Positions 17,056 through 24,950 of a stretch of 64,000 nucleotides of DNA are shown here, piece after piece; position 1 is the stretch's first letter; each line of letters starts with the position of its first letter. Location of the stretch: NCBI GenBank assembly GCA_022447585.1, contig JAKVAR010000009.1, positions 617,133 through 681,132 of the forward strand, in the 5' to 3' direction. The DNA is from Crocinitomicaceae bacterium (GTDB lineage Bacteria > Bacteroidota > Bacteroidia > Flavobacteriales_D > Crocinitomicaceae). A program made the position numbers and the translations under genes. The notes under the pieces were generated by a model that was not told where the DNA came from, searched no databases, and saw nothing but the letters and a program-made list of their open reading frames with translations.

Positions 17056-17490
17056 TCAACTTTTTTTACACGCCTTAAGATCATTGACCATATCGGCAAG
17101 AGATTTATTAGAAAGAACATCCAACATGCTGTCACGAACTTCTAGCATCAACATTTGTACAGAGCATTTATTCTCATCAATACAATCATCGCAATGCTCA
17201 TAGAAGTTTAAACTAACACAAGGCACCATAGCAATTGGTCCTTCTAGAACACGAATCACATCCGACATAATTATTTCATCCGCAGCTTTAAGCAGATAAT
17301 AACCTCCTCTTTTCCCTTTTTTAGAACTGAGGAACCCTGCTTTTTTTAGAGTTAATAAAATCGCCTCAAGAAATTTACGTGAAATCTTCTCACTTTCAGA
17401 AATCTCTGAAATCTGAACCAACTCTTCATTGTTTTGAGAAGCAATATATGTTAAAGCTTTCAGTCCGTATTTTGATTTCTTGGATAACAT
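17056..17490 (-). CDS. Rrf2 family transcriptional regulator
   Basis: A 144-residue winged-helix regulator. The N-terminus MLSKKSKYGLKALTYIA and the recognition region ISRKFLEAILLTLKKAGFL are followed by the wing SKKGKRGGYYL, the Rrf2 pattern. Four cysteines (91, 100, 103, 109) lie where IscR/NsrR-type proteins carry Fe-S ligands, but the spacing CX8CX2CX5C differs from IscR (CX5CX5C), so a cluster is possible, not certain. Lying immediately upstream of, and in line with, the sulfate-assimilation operon, it is probably a CymR/IscR-like controller of cysteine supply. A 25-bp inverted repeat sits between the two. Confidence 0.9.
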   Translation of the reverse strand: MLSKKSKYGLKALTYIASQNNEELVQISEISESEKISRKFLEAILLTLKKAGFLSSKKGKRGGYYLLKAADEIIMSDVIRVLEGPIAMVPCVSLNFYEHCDDCIDENKCSVQMLMLEVRDSMLDVLSNKSLADMVNDLKACKKS

Positions 17491-17950
17491 GAAACTAAAT
17501 TAATTATAATTCCTCTAAATTTCATTTACAAAAAATGTGTCAATCAATAAGTTTTGCCAAAAAGTTTTTATTCAACCATGGAAAACTGAATAACTTCAAG
17601 GATTTCCTTTAAACTGTAACAATAGATAAACAGGAACTCTTGAGGATATCTAAGGGTATACACGTCAACCATTTCAATATTTGACCAACTAGCTAGACTC
17701 TACCTATTAAACTTTTCATTCATCTTATCATATTTCGCAACTCAAAACAAGCTAAACCAAACCAAATCAAAAAAAAAAAAATCACATTTTATACGAACAC
17801 TTATTACTTTCTTGAAATTGGCTTATCGTTTGTTAACCAATAACTTTACAAATATTACCAACCACTCATCAACCAAGTAAAGCCATTAATCCAATTTAGC
17901 CATAAAATGACATTGAAATAATGTATTTTTATTAGAGCTAAAATCAACTT
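17491..17950. other. 460-bp intergenic region between divergent genes
   Basis: This region separates the Rrf2 gene from the M43 protease gene. It holds a 12-A run near 17768-17780 and must contain both promoters, but I found no full TTG/TAnnTTTG pair and no credible small gene or RNA structure. Confidence 0.45.
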
Positions 17951-19264
17951 ATGAAATTACCATTACTACTTGCAATTTGTTTAATTGCGTCATCAACATT
18001 TGCACAAACAATTCATAAGTGTGCTTCTTATGAAGCAATTCAATATCAAGAAAGTATTACACCGGGATTTATCAACCAAGTAAACTCTGTTTTTAATGCC
18101 TCAAAAGCATATTCAGTCAACAACAGTGAAAAATCAAACCCAATCTACAATATACCGGTTGTAGTACATATAGTTTACAACAGTCCAGAACAAAATTTAG
18201 CAGACAGTGTTATTTATAATCAACTAGAAATTTTAAACAAAGACTATAACCGATTAAACGCCGATACTGTAAATATGCGTTCTGATTTTGACATCGTGAA
18301 AGGAAACCCTCAAATCAACTTTACTCTTGCTCAAATTGACGAAAATGGTGCTCCAACAACTGGAATAACAAGAACTTCAACTGCCACAACTTCATTTGGC
18401 TCTTTTGCATTCTTTACTGGAGATTTTTCTGATTTAGAAAAAGTAAAAAGTACAGTAGACGGTGGACATGATCCTTGGGATCAATCTCGTTATTTGAATA
18501 TTTGGGTTTGTAATATGTCGATCAACATTTTAGGACAAGAAACAACCGCTTTATTAGGCTATGCAACGCCGCCAGCAGGGCTACCAAATTGGCCAGTTGG
18601 ATCTGTTCCAAATTTAAATGATGGCGTTGTAATTCAATTTCAAGCATTTGGCAGCAACAACCCAAACATTCTTGATGCTGGCAATGGACCGATTAATGTT
18701 AAAGGAAGAACAGCCATTCACGAAGTTGGTCACTATTTAGGATTAAGACACATATGGGGGGATGGAGATTGCAACGAACAAGATGGAATTGATGACACTC
18801 CCAACGCAGATGCGCAATCAAATCAAGACTGCGATTTCATAAAGAATACATGCATTGATAATATACAAGGAGTTGACCTTCCAGATATGGTCGAAAACTA
18901 TATGGATTACTCAGAGGAAACTTGTCAAAACAGTTTTACGCAAGGTCAAGTGGATTTAATGCATGGTGTCTTAGAAAATGAGAGATACAATTTAGTCTAT
19001 AATAACCCAGCAGGATTAACAGAAATTAACGCATTCGAATTTAACCTTTACCCCAATCCAGCCTCGAATAAATTCACTGTAAAGAGTATGGAGAAAATTG
19101 AGCGTATTCAACTCATTTCAATTACTGGTCAAACGCTTAGAACAATTGATGTAAATTCCACGAGTGCTATAATAAACACTGACGATCTTACAACAGGATT
19201 ATACTACATCATCATTGCTTCAGAAAACCAACAAACGATGAGTGAATCACTTGTGATTCACTAA
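17951..19264 (+). CDS. secreted M43 (cytophagalysin/pappalysin-like) metalloprotease, T9SS cargo
   Basis: A 437-residue secreted zinc protease. The signal peptide is about 1-18 (ends STFAQ). The catalytic motif HEVGHYLGLRH gives zinc ligands His257, His261 and His267 with Glu258 as general base; the following IWGDGDC and the Met-turn region ENYMDYSEETC are typical of M43. The last about 80 residues form a type A T9SS sorting domain, starting FNLYPNPASNKF and ending with ESLVIH. It should therefore be moved across the outer membrane by T9SS and either released or attached. No operon partner; a hairpin terminator follows at 19292. Confidence 0.93.
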   Translation: MKLPLLLAICLIASSTFAQTIHKCASYEAIQYQESITPGFINQVNSVFNASKAYSVNNSEKSNPIYNIPVVVHIVYNSPEQNLADSVIYNQLEILNKDYNRLNADTVNMRSDFDIVKGNPQINFTLAQIDENGAPTTGITRTSTATTSFGSFAFFTGDFSDLEKVKSTVDGGHDPWDQSRYLNIWVCNMSINILGQETTALLGYATPPAGLPNWPVGSVPNLNDGVVIQFQAFGSNNPNILDAGNGPINVKGRTAIHEVGHYLGLRHIWGDGDCNEQDGIDDTPNADAQSNQDCDFIKNTCIDNIQGVDLPDMVENYMDYSEETCQNSFTQGQVDLMHGVLENERYNLVYNNPAGLTEINAFEFNLYPNPASNKFTVKSMEKIERIQLISITGQTLRTIDVNSTSAIINTDDLTTGLYYIIIASENQQTMSESLVIH

Positions 19265-19291
19265 CTTCAACTTAACTAAATACAATTTCAG

Positions 19292-19323
19292 AAAGAGCGT
19301 TCCCATATGGTTGCGCTCTTTTC
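19292..19323 (+). terminator. terminator of the M43 protease gene
   Basis: Stem AAAGAGCG/CGCTCTTT, with a 14-nt interior that itself holds CC-CATAT-GG, is followed by a short T-rich stretch. It starts 27 bp after the stop codon. Confidence 0.7.
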
Positions 19324-19361
19324 TATTAACTCTATTTTAACGATTATTAAGAGCAAAACTA

Positions 19362-19391
19362 TTGTCAATCTGTCACTTAGCTCTAAATTTG
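19362..19391 (+). promoter_or_regulatory. promoter of the M23 peptidase gene
   Basis: TTG at 19362-19364, a 19-bp spacer and TAAATTTG at 19384-19391: a full Bacteroidota consensus, 26 bp before the ATG at 19418. Confidence 0.75.
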
Positions 19392-19417
19392 CCGCTTATA
19401 ATTAATAAACGAGCAGT

Positions 19418-20254
19418 ATGAAATCAATCTTCGGTTTTCTATTTTTGAGCATGTTATCCATAAATGTATTTGGTTTTTCTAATCAAATAGACAATGACAC
19501 ACTTAAAGTTAAAACAGCAGAACAAGCCTTTTATGATACATCCATTGTATTTACAGAAGATTGGATTATAAATCAAACATTCAGTTATTCCAATAAAAAA
19601 TATGATGTTAATAAAGGCCTAGCCCTAGTTGATTCGATTCATTCATATGCCTTTCCGATTGAGAAAAAAACATCATCTCCCTTTGGAAGAAGACATAGTT
19701 CTTTTCATAAAGGAATTGATATTCCACTAAAAAAGGGAGAAGGAATTGTTGCTGCCTTTGACGGTAAAGTTAGATATGCGAAATATAACAGTGGTGGATT
19801 TGGAAACTTAGTAATAATAAGGCACATCAATGGATTAGAAACGTATTATGCGCACCTTTCTAAAATTAAAGTAAAGCCAAACCAGATTGTAAAGGCTGGA
19901 GAAACAATAGGATTAGGAGGTTCTACAGGAAGGTCATATGCTCCGCACCTTCATTTTGAAGTTAGATACAGAGATAAAGCGTTGAATCCGGAAAAAATAT
20001 TTGACACGGAAGCGTATTGCCTAAGAAATGATGAAACTTTAGTTGGAGAACTAATGCTTTCTTCCAAGCCATCAAGACATCATCATGTTGATGAAGAATT
20101 CTTAGCGAAAGGAACAGTTTATTCAATAAAATCTGGTGATACCCTATCAAAGATTGCTGCAAGATCTGGAACAACTGTATCTGAGCTCTGCACGCTTAAT
20201 GGTTTGTCTAGGTCAAGTATTCTACAAATCGGTCAGCGAATCAGAGTGAACTAA
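19418..20254 (+). CDS. M23 (LytM) peptidase with C-terminal LysM
   Basis: A 278-residue exported cell-wall protein. The signal peptide is about 1-20. The LytM domain (about 80-195) has HKGIDI (His97, Asp101) and HLHFE (His177, His179), so all four zinc and catalytic positions are intact, consistent with an active DD-endopeptidase on peptidoglycan crosslinks. A single C-terminal LysM (about 233-277, VYSIKSGDTLSKIAARSG) would bind the glycan. The order with LysM after the peptidase is less common than LysM first. A consensus promoter precedes it and a strong bidirectional terminator follows. Confidence 0.93.
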   Translation: MKSIFGFLFLSMLSINVFGFSNQIDNDTLKVKTAEQAFYDTSIVFTEDWIINQTFSYSNKKYDVNKGLALVDSIHSYAFPIEKKTSSPFGRRHSSFHKGIDIPLKKGEGIVAAFDGKVRYAKYNSGGFGNLVIIRHINGLETYYAHLSKIKVKPNQIVKAGETIGLGGSTGRSYAPHLHFEVRYRDKALNPEKIFDTEAYCLRNDETLVGELMLSSKPSRHHHVDEEFLAKGTVYSIKSGDTLSKIAARSGTTVSELCTLNGLSRSSILQIGQRIRVN

Positions 20255-20270
20255 AAATAAACTACAAAAT

Positions 20271-20305
20271 AAAAAAGGACTCATTTTTCAATCGGTCCTT
20301 TTTTA
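20271..20305. terminator. bidirectional terminator
   Basis: AAAAAAGGAC and GTCCTTTTTT form a ten-pair stem with a loop of about 14 nt, with A-tract and T-tract on opposite sides. It sits between the convergent M23 peptidase and rhodanese genes and can serve both. Confidence 0.85.
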
Positions 20306-20321
20306 TTTTAGGTCTTATGAA

Positions 20322-20576
20322 CTAGCTATTCATTCTATGATTAACCTCCATCCATCCTCCGCCGTTCTCACAGTTTAGACCTTTAGATTTAAAATATTGT
20401 GTAGCTTGACCGCTTCGACCTCCACTTGCGCAGCAAAACAATACTGGCTGTTCTAAAGCCATGATTTCAGCTTCCTTCTCCACAATCTCTTGCAAAGGAA
20501 TATTAATAGATCCAGCAACGTTACCTCCTGAAAATTCGGCAACAGTTCTAACATCAACAATTGTATACTTTTCCAT
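20322..20576 (-). CDS. single-domain rhodanese-like sulfurtransferase
   Basis: An 84-residue rhodanese domain. It opens with YTIVDVRTVAEFSGGNVAGSINIP, which carries the usual DVR and N(I/V)P landmarks. The active loop is CASGGRSG with catalytic Cys49 (preceded by another Cys). It would carry sulfur as a persulfide in the cytoplasm. This is short for the family (about 100). It has a -7 box TATATTTG 30-38 bp upstream and stands alone. The sulfur acceptor cannot be inferred. Confidence 0.9.
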   Translation of the reverse strand: MEKYTIVDVRTVAEFSGGNVAGSINIPLQEIVEKEAEIMALEQPVLFCCASGGRSGQATQYFKSKGLNCENGGGWMEVNHRMNS

Positions 20577-20606
20577 TTTTTATTTATTTAATTCTTAAGT
20601 TCAATG

Positions 20607-20614
20607 CAAATATA
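20607..20614 (-). promoter_or_regulatory. -7 element for the rhodanese gene
   Basis: The minus strand reads TATATTTG, a full -7 match, 30 bp before the ATG. No TTG at the right distance upstream. Confidence 0.45.
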
Positions 20615-20645
20615 AACTCAAAGTTTATTTTTTTTGTATTCTAGG

Positions 20646-21341
20646 CTAAATCCCCTGCTCAAAAAAACTCCACAAGGGCTCTTGTGGCACAGGCGCAATT
20701 ACTTCGACATCTTGTTTAGTAGTTGGATGTTCGAATGTTAATCGTCTTGCATGTAAATGAATTGAAGCATCCTTGTTAGACCTACGCGCTCCATATTTAA
20801 CATCACCCTTTATAACACAACCTATTGCAGCCAATTGACATCGAATTTGATGATGACGACCTGTTTCTAAGTTAACCTCAAGTAAATGATATTTGTCAGA
20901 CGATGCTATCCATATATAATTTAGAACAGCATGCTTAGATCCATTTACCTTTTCATCATGAGCATAAGATTTATTCTGTTTCTCATTCTTTTTCAAGTAA
21001 TGAGATAAACGACCCGATTTTTGCTTAGGACTGCTTTCTACAACTGCCCAATACACCTTATTGGTTGTTTTATCTCTAAATTGAGCATTCAATCGAGATA
21101 AAGCTTTCGAAGTACGAGCAAAAACTAAAGCACCGCTGGTAGGTCTATCTAACCTATGTACAACTCCGCAAAAGACATTACCTGGCTTATTGTATTTTTT
21201 CTTTAAGTATCTTTTTATGATTTCTGGCAAAGGTTCATCACCAGTTTTATCTCCTTGAACGATATCAGACGCACGCTTATTTACAACTATGGTATGATTA
21301 TCCTCATGAAGTACGTCTAGGTTATGATCATCCGTCCTCAT
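20646..21341 (-). CDS. RluA-family RNA pseudouridine synthase
   Basis: A 231-residue pseudouridine synthase catalytic domain with the RluA hallmark HRLDRPTSG, whose Asp65 is the catalytic residue. It also has LETGRHHQIR, the motif that usually reads GRTHQIR, and KYGARRS. No S4 domain is present at the N-terminus, so it is the short RluA/RluC-catalytic form. It would isomerise a uridine in rRNA or tRNA; the site is unknown. It is followed (in transcription order) by the rhodanese gene after about 70 bp and preceded by panB with a 16-bp gap, so panB and this gene may be co-transcribed. Confidence 0.92.
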   Translation of the reverse strand: MRTDDHNLDVLHEDNHTIVVNKRASDIVQGDKTGDEPLPEIIKRYLKKKYNKPGNVFCGVVHRLDRPTSGALVFARTSKALSRLNAQFRDKTTNKVYWAVVESSPKQKSGRLSHYLKKNEKQNKSYAHDEKVNGSKHAVLNYIWIASSDKYHLLEVNLETGRHHQIRCQLAAIGCVIKGDVKYGARRSNKDASIHLHARRLTFEHPTTKQDVEVIAPVPQEPLWSFFEQGI

Positions 21342-21357
21342 CTATTTATACCAATAA

Positions 21358-22173
21358 TTAATACTGTTCTTCCCTATTTGGGAAGTCTCCAGATTTTACA
21401 TCTTCTATATAACGTTGAAATGAGCCCATCATTTCTTCATGAAGGTTATTATATTTTCTTAAAAACCGAGGATTAAACTCATTGTTAATCCCTAACATAT
21501 CATGCACTACTAATACTTGACCATCCACACCGTTTCCTGCACCAATTCCGATAATTGGAATTGTCAACTCTTTTGCAACTCTAGCTGCCAAATCAGCTGG
21601 GATTTTCTCTAAAACAATAGCAAAGCACCCTGCTTCTTCAAGCGCCTTGGCATCTGAAATCAATCTATCTGCCTCATCTTCTTCTTTCGCTCTCACAACA
21701 TAAGTGCCAAATTTATAGATAGATTGAGGAGTTAAACCGAGGTGCCCCATCACAGGAATACCAGCAGTTAAAATTCTAGTAACCGATTCTAAAATCTCTT
21801 GGCCACCTTCTAATTTAACAGAATGACCACCTGACTCCTTCATTATTTTAATCGCGCTAGATAAAGCCTCTTTCGAATTCCCTTGATATGAACCAAAAGG
21901 CATATCCACAACGACCAAAGCTCTCTCAACACCTCTAACAACGGAAGAGGCATGATAAATCATTTGATCCAAAGTAATAGGTAAGGTCGTTTCATGACCG
22001 GCCATTACATTAGAAGCAGAATCACCAACAAGAATTACATCAATTCCTGCAGAATCAATAATTCTAGCCATTGTATAATCATAGCCTGTAAGCATAGATA
22101 TCTTTTCGCCATCGTTCTTCATATTTTGCAGAACGTGTGTAGTTACTTTCTTTACGTTTTTGTGCACTGACAT
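21358..22173 (-). CDS. panB: 3-methyl-2-oxobutanoate hydroxymethyltransferase
   Basis: A 271-residue TIM-barrel enzyme making ketopantoate for pantothenate and CoA synthesis. Motifs include [38 protein letters not shown] (Asp metal ligand), [16 protein letters not shown] and the C-terminal [23 protein letters not shown]. The start is ATG 22173 (MSVHKNVKK); the codon three upstream is TTG. A full -7 box TAAATTTG lies 18-25 bp upstream. Cytoplasmic. Confidence 0.97.
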   Translation of the reverse strand: MSVHKNVKKVTTHVLQNMKNDGEKISMLTGYDYTMARIIDSAGIDVILVGDSASNVMAGHETTLPITLDQMIYHASSVVRGVERALVVVDMPFGSYQGNSKEALSSAIKIMKESGGHSVKLEGGQEILESVTRILTAGIPVMGHLGLTPQSIYKFGTYVVRAKEEDEADRLISDAKALEEAGCFAIVLEKIPADLAARVAKELTIPIIGIGAGNGVDGQVLVVHDMLGINNEFNPRFLRKYNNLHEEMMGSFQRYIEDVKSGDFPNREEQY

Positions 22174-22190
22174 TTTTATCAATTTTTGTT

Positions 22191-22198
22191 CAAATTTA
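22191..22198 (-). promoter_or_regulatory. -7 element for panB
   Basis: The minus strand reads TAAATTTG, 17 bp before the panB ATG. The nearest TTG upstream is only 13 bp away, closer than the consensus spacing. Confidence 0.45.
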
Positions 22199-22334
22199 CG
22201 TAATTCCCATTCAAGTATTTCGAATTATTAATATTCTTAGTACTTTTGCCCTCCAACTGAATTATCGGTTGAAAAAAAAGAACATATTTTATCAAAAAAA
22301 CTTTGTTTGGGCTGCGTTTTTCCAAAAATATTCG

Positions 22335-22342
22335 TAATATTG
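22335..22342 (+). promoter_or_regulatory. -7 element for rplS
   Basis: TAATATTG, 7 of 8 to TAnnTTTG, followed by CACCCC, 38 bp before ATG 22381. A TTG occurs 25 bp upstream, slightly long. The leader of about 35 nt shows only a 4-bp hairpin. Confidence 0.4.
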
Positions 22343-22380
22343 CACCCCGAATTGGGTATTAGAACAAGAAATTAAGCGAC

Positions 22381-22734
22381 ATGGATTTTATAAAAGAACT
22401 TGAAAACGAATTAGTTGAGGCACAGAACTTTCCTGATTTCAAAAGTGGAGATACACTTACTGTTTCTTACAAAATTAAAGAGGGTAATAAAGAACGTATT
22501 CAGCAGTTTCAAGGTGTTGTCTTGCAACGCAAAGGGTCTGGTACAACAGAAACATTCACATTAAGAAAAATGTCTGGAAATGTTGGTGTTGAACGTATAT
22601 TCCCATGTTCATCTCCATTTATTGACAGTATTACTGTAAATAAAAGAGGTGTTGTTCGTAGAGCTCGTATCTACTACTTTAGAGAAAGAACTGGTAAATC
22701 AGCTCGTATCAAGGAAAGAAGAATTCTTAAGTAA
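22381..22734 (+). CDS. rplS: 50S ribosomal protein L19
   Basis: A 117-residue ribosomal protein with the L19 landmarks [53 protein letters not shown] and a basic end [24 protein letters not shown]. Length matches bacterial L19 (about 115). It forms part of the 30S-50S interface. It is monocistronic here, rather than with trmD/rimM as in Proteobacteria, and ends in an intrinsic terminator. Confidence 0.98.
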   Translation: MDFIKELENELVEAQNFPDFKSGDTLTVSYKIKEGNKERIQQFQGVVLQRKGSGTTETFTLRKMSGNVGVERIFPCSSPFIDSITVNKRGVVRRARIYYFRERTGKSARIKERRILK

Positions 22735-22756
22735 GACGACTTACTTCAAAATATTT

Positions 22757-22790
22757 AAAGCCTTTTGTCATCTGATGAAAGGCTTTTTTT
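22757..22790 (+). terminator. rplS terminator
   Basis: Stem AAAGCCTTT/AAAGGCTTT with an 8-nt interior is followed by an extended T-tract, about 22 bp after the rplS stop. Confidence 0.88.
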
Positions 22791-22801
22791 ATTTTTAGCT
22801 T

Positions 22802-23521
22802 GTGAGAAAACGCAAAAGAAAATCTTCCAATTCATTACTGATTATTTATGCATCGATTTTTGCTGTTATAAGTTTACTTTACTACAAATATCAATCTCCA
22901 TACGTTTACACTGGAGAATTAAAAATAAAAGCGCTTCCGGACTCTTTCAAATCATACGGTATTGACATCTCTCATCATCAGGGGGAAATAGATTGGAGTA
23001 TATTTAAAGATAAAGTAGATTCTACAATTAGATTCGTTTATTGTAAAGCAACAGAAGGTACTAATTTTATAGATAAACAATGGTGCGAAAACAGAAAACA
23101 ATTGCAAAAGTACAAGATCGTCCACGGAGCTTATCATTTCTTTTCACCTAAGAAACCTGCAAAAATTCAAGCAACTCATTTCTTAAATCAATATAGTTAT
23201 AAGCAAAACGACCTTCCACCGGTACTTGATTCTGAGACAGAAGGTAGTTCGGACAAAGAACTTATTTCGAAAATGAAAATATGGTTGACTGAAGTTGAAG
23301 AAAAAACAGGGAAAAGGCCTGTTATTTATACATCATATCACTTTTACAAGACAAAATTTAAATTAGAATTTCCAGGTTACAAATTCTGGATTGCCAACTA
23401 CTCAAATACGCCTAATCGTTTAAATCATGAAGATATTATTCATTGGCAATTCTCTGATCAAGGTAAAATCCCGGGAATAAAAGGTAATGTTGACTTAAAC
23501 TTCTCTAAGATTTCATTTTAA
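22802..23521 (+). CDS. GH25 family muramidase, membrane-anchored, GTG start
   Basis: A 239-residue glycoside hydrolase family 25 (lysozyme/N-acetylmuramidase) protein. A very basic N-terminus (RKRKRK) and one hydrophobic segment (about 11-27) form a signal anchor. The catalytic domain starts GIDISHHQGEIDW (Asp55) and has the strand VLDSETEG with the Asp143/Glu145 pair, then YTSYHFYKTKF and FWIANYSNTP. All key acidic residues are present. The start is GTG at 22802, just after the rplS terminator, since no ATG in this frame keeps the basic anchor. It should act on peptidoglycan in the periplasm. Confidence 0.9.
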   Translation: MRKRKRKSSNSLLIIYASIFAVISLLYYKYQSPYVYTGELKIKALPDSFKSYGIDISHHQGEIDWSIFKDKVDSTIRFVYCKATEGTNFIDKQWCENRKQLQKYKIVHGAYHFFSPKKPAKIQATHFLNQYSYKQNDLPPVLDSETEGSSDKELISKMKIWLTEVEEKTGKRPVIYTSYHFYKTKFKLEFPGYKFWIANYSNTPNRLNHEDIIHWQFSDQGKIPGIKGNVDLNFSKISF

Positions 23522-23538
23522 TCAAAAAATCACACCAC

Positions 23539-24156
23539 TTAAGATTTATTAGCAATTGGCGTAAATGGAATGGACCACTTATAATGAATTGCAAAGCCCC
23601 TAATTAAAATCACAGTTAAAATCGATATTAACATATTCACTTCCTGCATTGAAATAAACTGTTCCATTATCAAATACGTAATGGCTCCAGCAAAACAAGC
23701 AAAAGCATAAATCTCCTTTCTGAAAATTAATGGAATTTCATTGGAAAGGACATCTCTAATTACCCCACCGAATACAGCACTCACAACTCCCATCATTACC
23801 GCTATCACGGGAGACAAACCAATTTCCACCGATTTTTCTAAACCCAGGATTGTAAATAGACCGATACCAATTGTGTCAAAAATGAACATCGTCCTCCTTA
23901 GTTTCTTTAGGAAATTCAAAAATAGATAAGCCATTGGAATTGTAGCGAATATCACATAAATCAAAATTTCACTTCCCATCCAACTAACTGGAGTTGAACC
24001 AATTAAAACGTCTCTCAAAGTCCCACCACCGACAGCAGTTACAAAGGCAAGTATTATTGTTCCAAAGAAATCGAACTTATGCTCTACAGCTACCATTACA
24101 CCTGACAATGCAAAAACAAAGGTTCCAATAACATCTATTATTTCAATTGCATTCAT
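23539..24156 (-). CDS. TRIC/UPF0126 family cation-channel-like membrane protein
   Basis: A 205-residue protein with about seven membrane segments and an internal repeat. Each half carries a GGGxxRD motif: AVGGGTLRDVLIG in the first half and VFGGVIRDVLSNE in the second, the signature of UPF0126 (YicG-like), bacterial relatives of trimeric intracellular cation channels. Inner membrane. A perfect TTG-N19-TACATTTG promoter lies 20-49 bp upstream. Transport of K+ is known for some relatives; the substrate here is unknown. Confidence 0.92.
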   Translation of the reverse strand: MNAIEIIDVIGTFVFALSGVMVAVEHKFDFFGTIILAFVTAVGGGTLRDVLIGSTPVSWMGSEILIYVIFATIPMAYLFLNFLKKLRRTMFIFDTIGIGLFTILGLEKSVEIGLSPVIAVMMGVVSAVFGGVIRDVLSNEIPLIFRKEIYAFACFAGAITYLIMEQFISMQEVNMLISILTVILIRGFAIHYKWSIPFTPIANKS

Positions 24157-24175
24157 ACATCAAAAATTTACGCAA

Positions 24176-24205
24176 CAAATGTATTTATGATTAATTGATG
24201 TACAA
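24176..24205 (-). promoter_or_regulatory. promoter of the TRIC-like gene
   Basis: On the minus strand TTG (24205-24203), a 19-bp spacer and TACATTTG (24183-24176), a full consensus. Confidence 0.75.
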
Positions 24206-24330
24206 ATTAAACCTTATCTTATTATTGTTCAATATTGATTTTTTCTAATGCTGCCTTTTCAGGTTCTTCATCACTATTTAGAAGTTAATCTCAGAAAGAA
24301 ACATGAAAAAGGAAAACTAGTTAGCGAAAC

Positions 24331-24948
24331 TTATGGCTTTTTAAAATGACAAAATATAAAGTCTTGCGTAGTATCGAAAGGAGTTCGATGTTGAATCTCT
24401 AATTGATCAATCGGGGAAAGCAATCCAAATTGCGAACTAAGCTCTTCAATACTATATTGCGTAATTCCTATTCCACTGCATTTTAACGGTCCCGTTTTAG
24501 AGAAAGTTCCAATTACAGCATGTCCCGAATTAAACAATGAGTTCGCTACTAATGCAGAATACCTATCAATTTCGCATTGATCGGTCAAGAAATGAAAAGC
24601 TGCTCTGTCATGCCAAAAATCATATTTATCAGTAGGCGTAAAATCATTTATATCTGACTCTATCCAAGTTACCAAATTGGCTTTCTCACCTAATCTTTCC
24701 CTTGCTCTTTCGATAGCTTTTCCAGATATATCTACGACTGAAACATTGGTATACCCTAAATTAATTAGGTTATCAACGAGAAACGAATCTCCGCCTCCGA
24801 TATCTATCACTTTGGCATCTGTAGGTATTTGAGCAGACTCTATAAATGACAAAGAAGTCTCTGGTTTTGGCTGATACCAGCTCACTTCGTTAAGAGATTT
24901 AGTGTTATAAATATTCTCCCAGTGTTTTTTCCTATTAAACCTGGTCAT
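24331..24948 (-). CDS. class I SAM-dependent methyltransferase
   Basis: A 205-residue methyltransferase. Motif I is VIDIGGGDSFLVDNL, with VSVVDISGKAIERAR as motif II and DFWHDRAAFHFL as motif IV; the N-terminal HWENIYNTKSLNEVSWYQP is frequent in thiopurine-methyltransferase-like small-molecule enzymes. The start ATG lies 2 bp after the stop of the PorE-like gene, so the two are co-transcribed, though a functional link is not obvious. The acceptor is unknown. It may also be annotated as a DUF938/tellurite-resistance-like methyltransferase. Confidence 0.87.
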   Translation of the reverse strand: MTRFNRKKHWENIYNTKSLNEVSWYQPKPETSLSFIESAQIPTDAKVIDIGGGDSFLVDNLINLGYTNVSVVDISGKAIERARERLGEKANLVTWIESDINDFTPTDKYDFWHDRAAFHFLTDQCEIDRYSALVANSLFNSGHAVIGTFSKTGPLKCSGIGITQYSIEELSSQFGLLSPIDQLEIQHRTPFDTTQDFIFCHFKKP

Positions 24949-24950
24949 TT

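Noticed and set aside
17750-17790. Poly-A run as a terminator of the Rrf2 gene
   Set aside because: It lies upstream, not downstream, of the minus-strand Rrf2 gene and has no hairpin.
22335-22381. Autoregulatory ribosomal-protein leader upstream of rplS
   Set aside because: The leader after the predicted start is about 35 nt and forms only a 4-bp hairpin, too small for a known leader fold.
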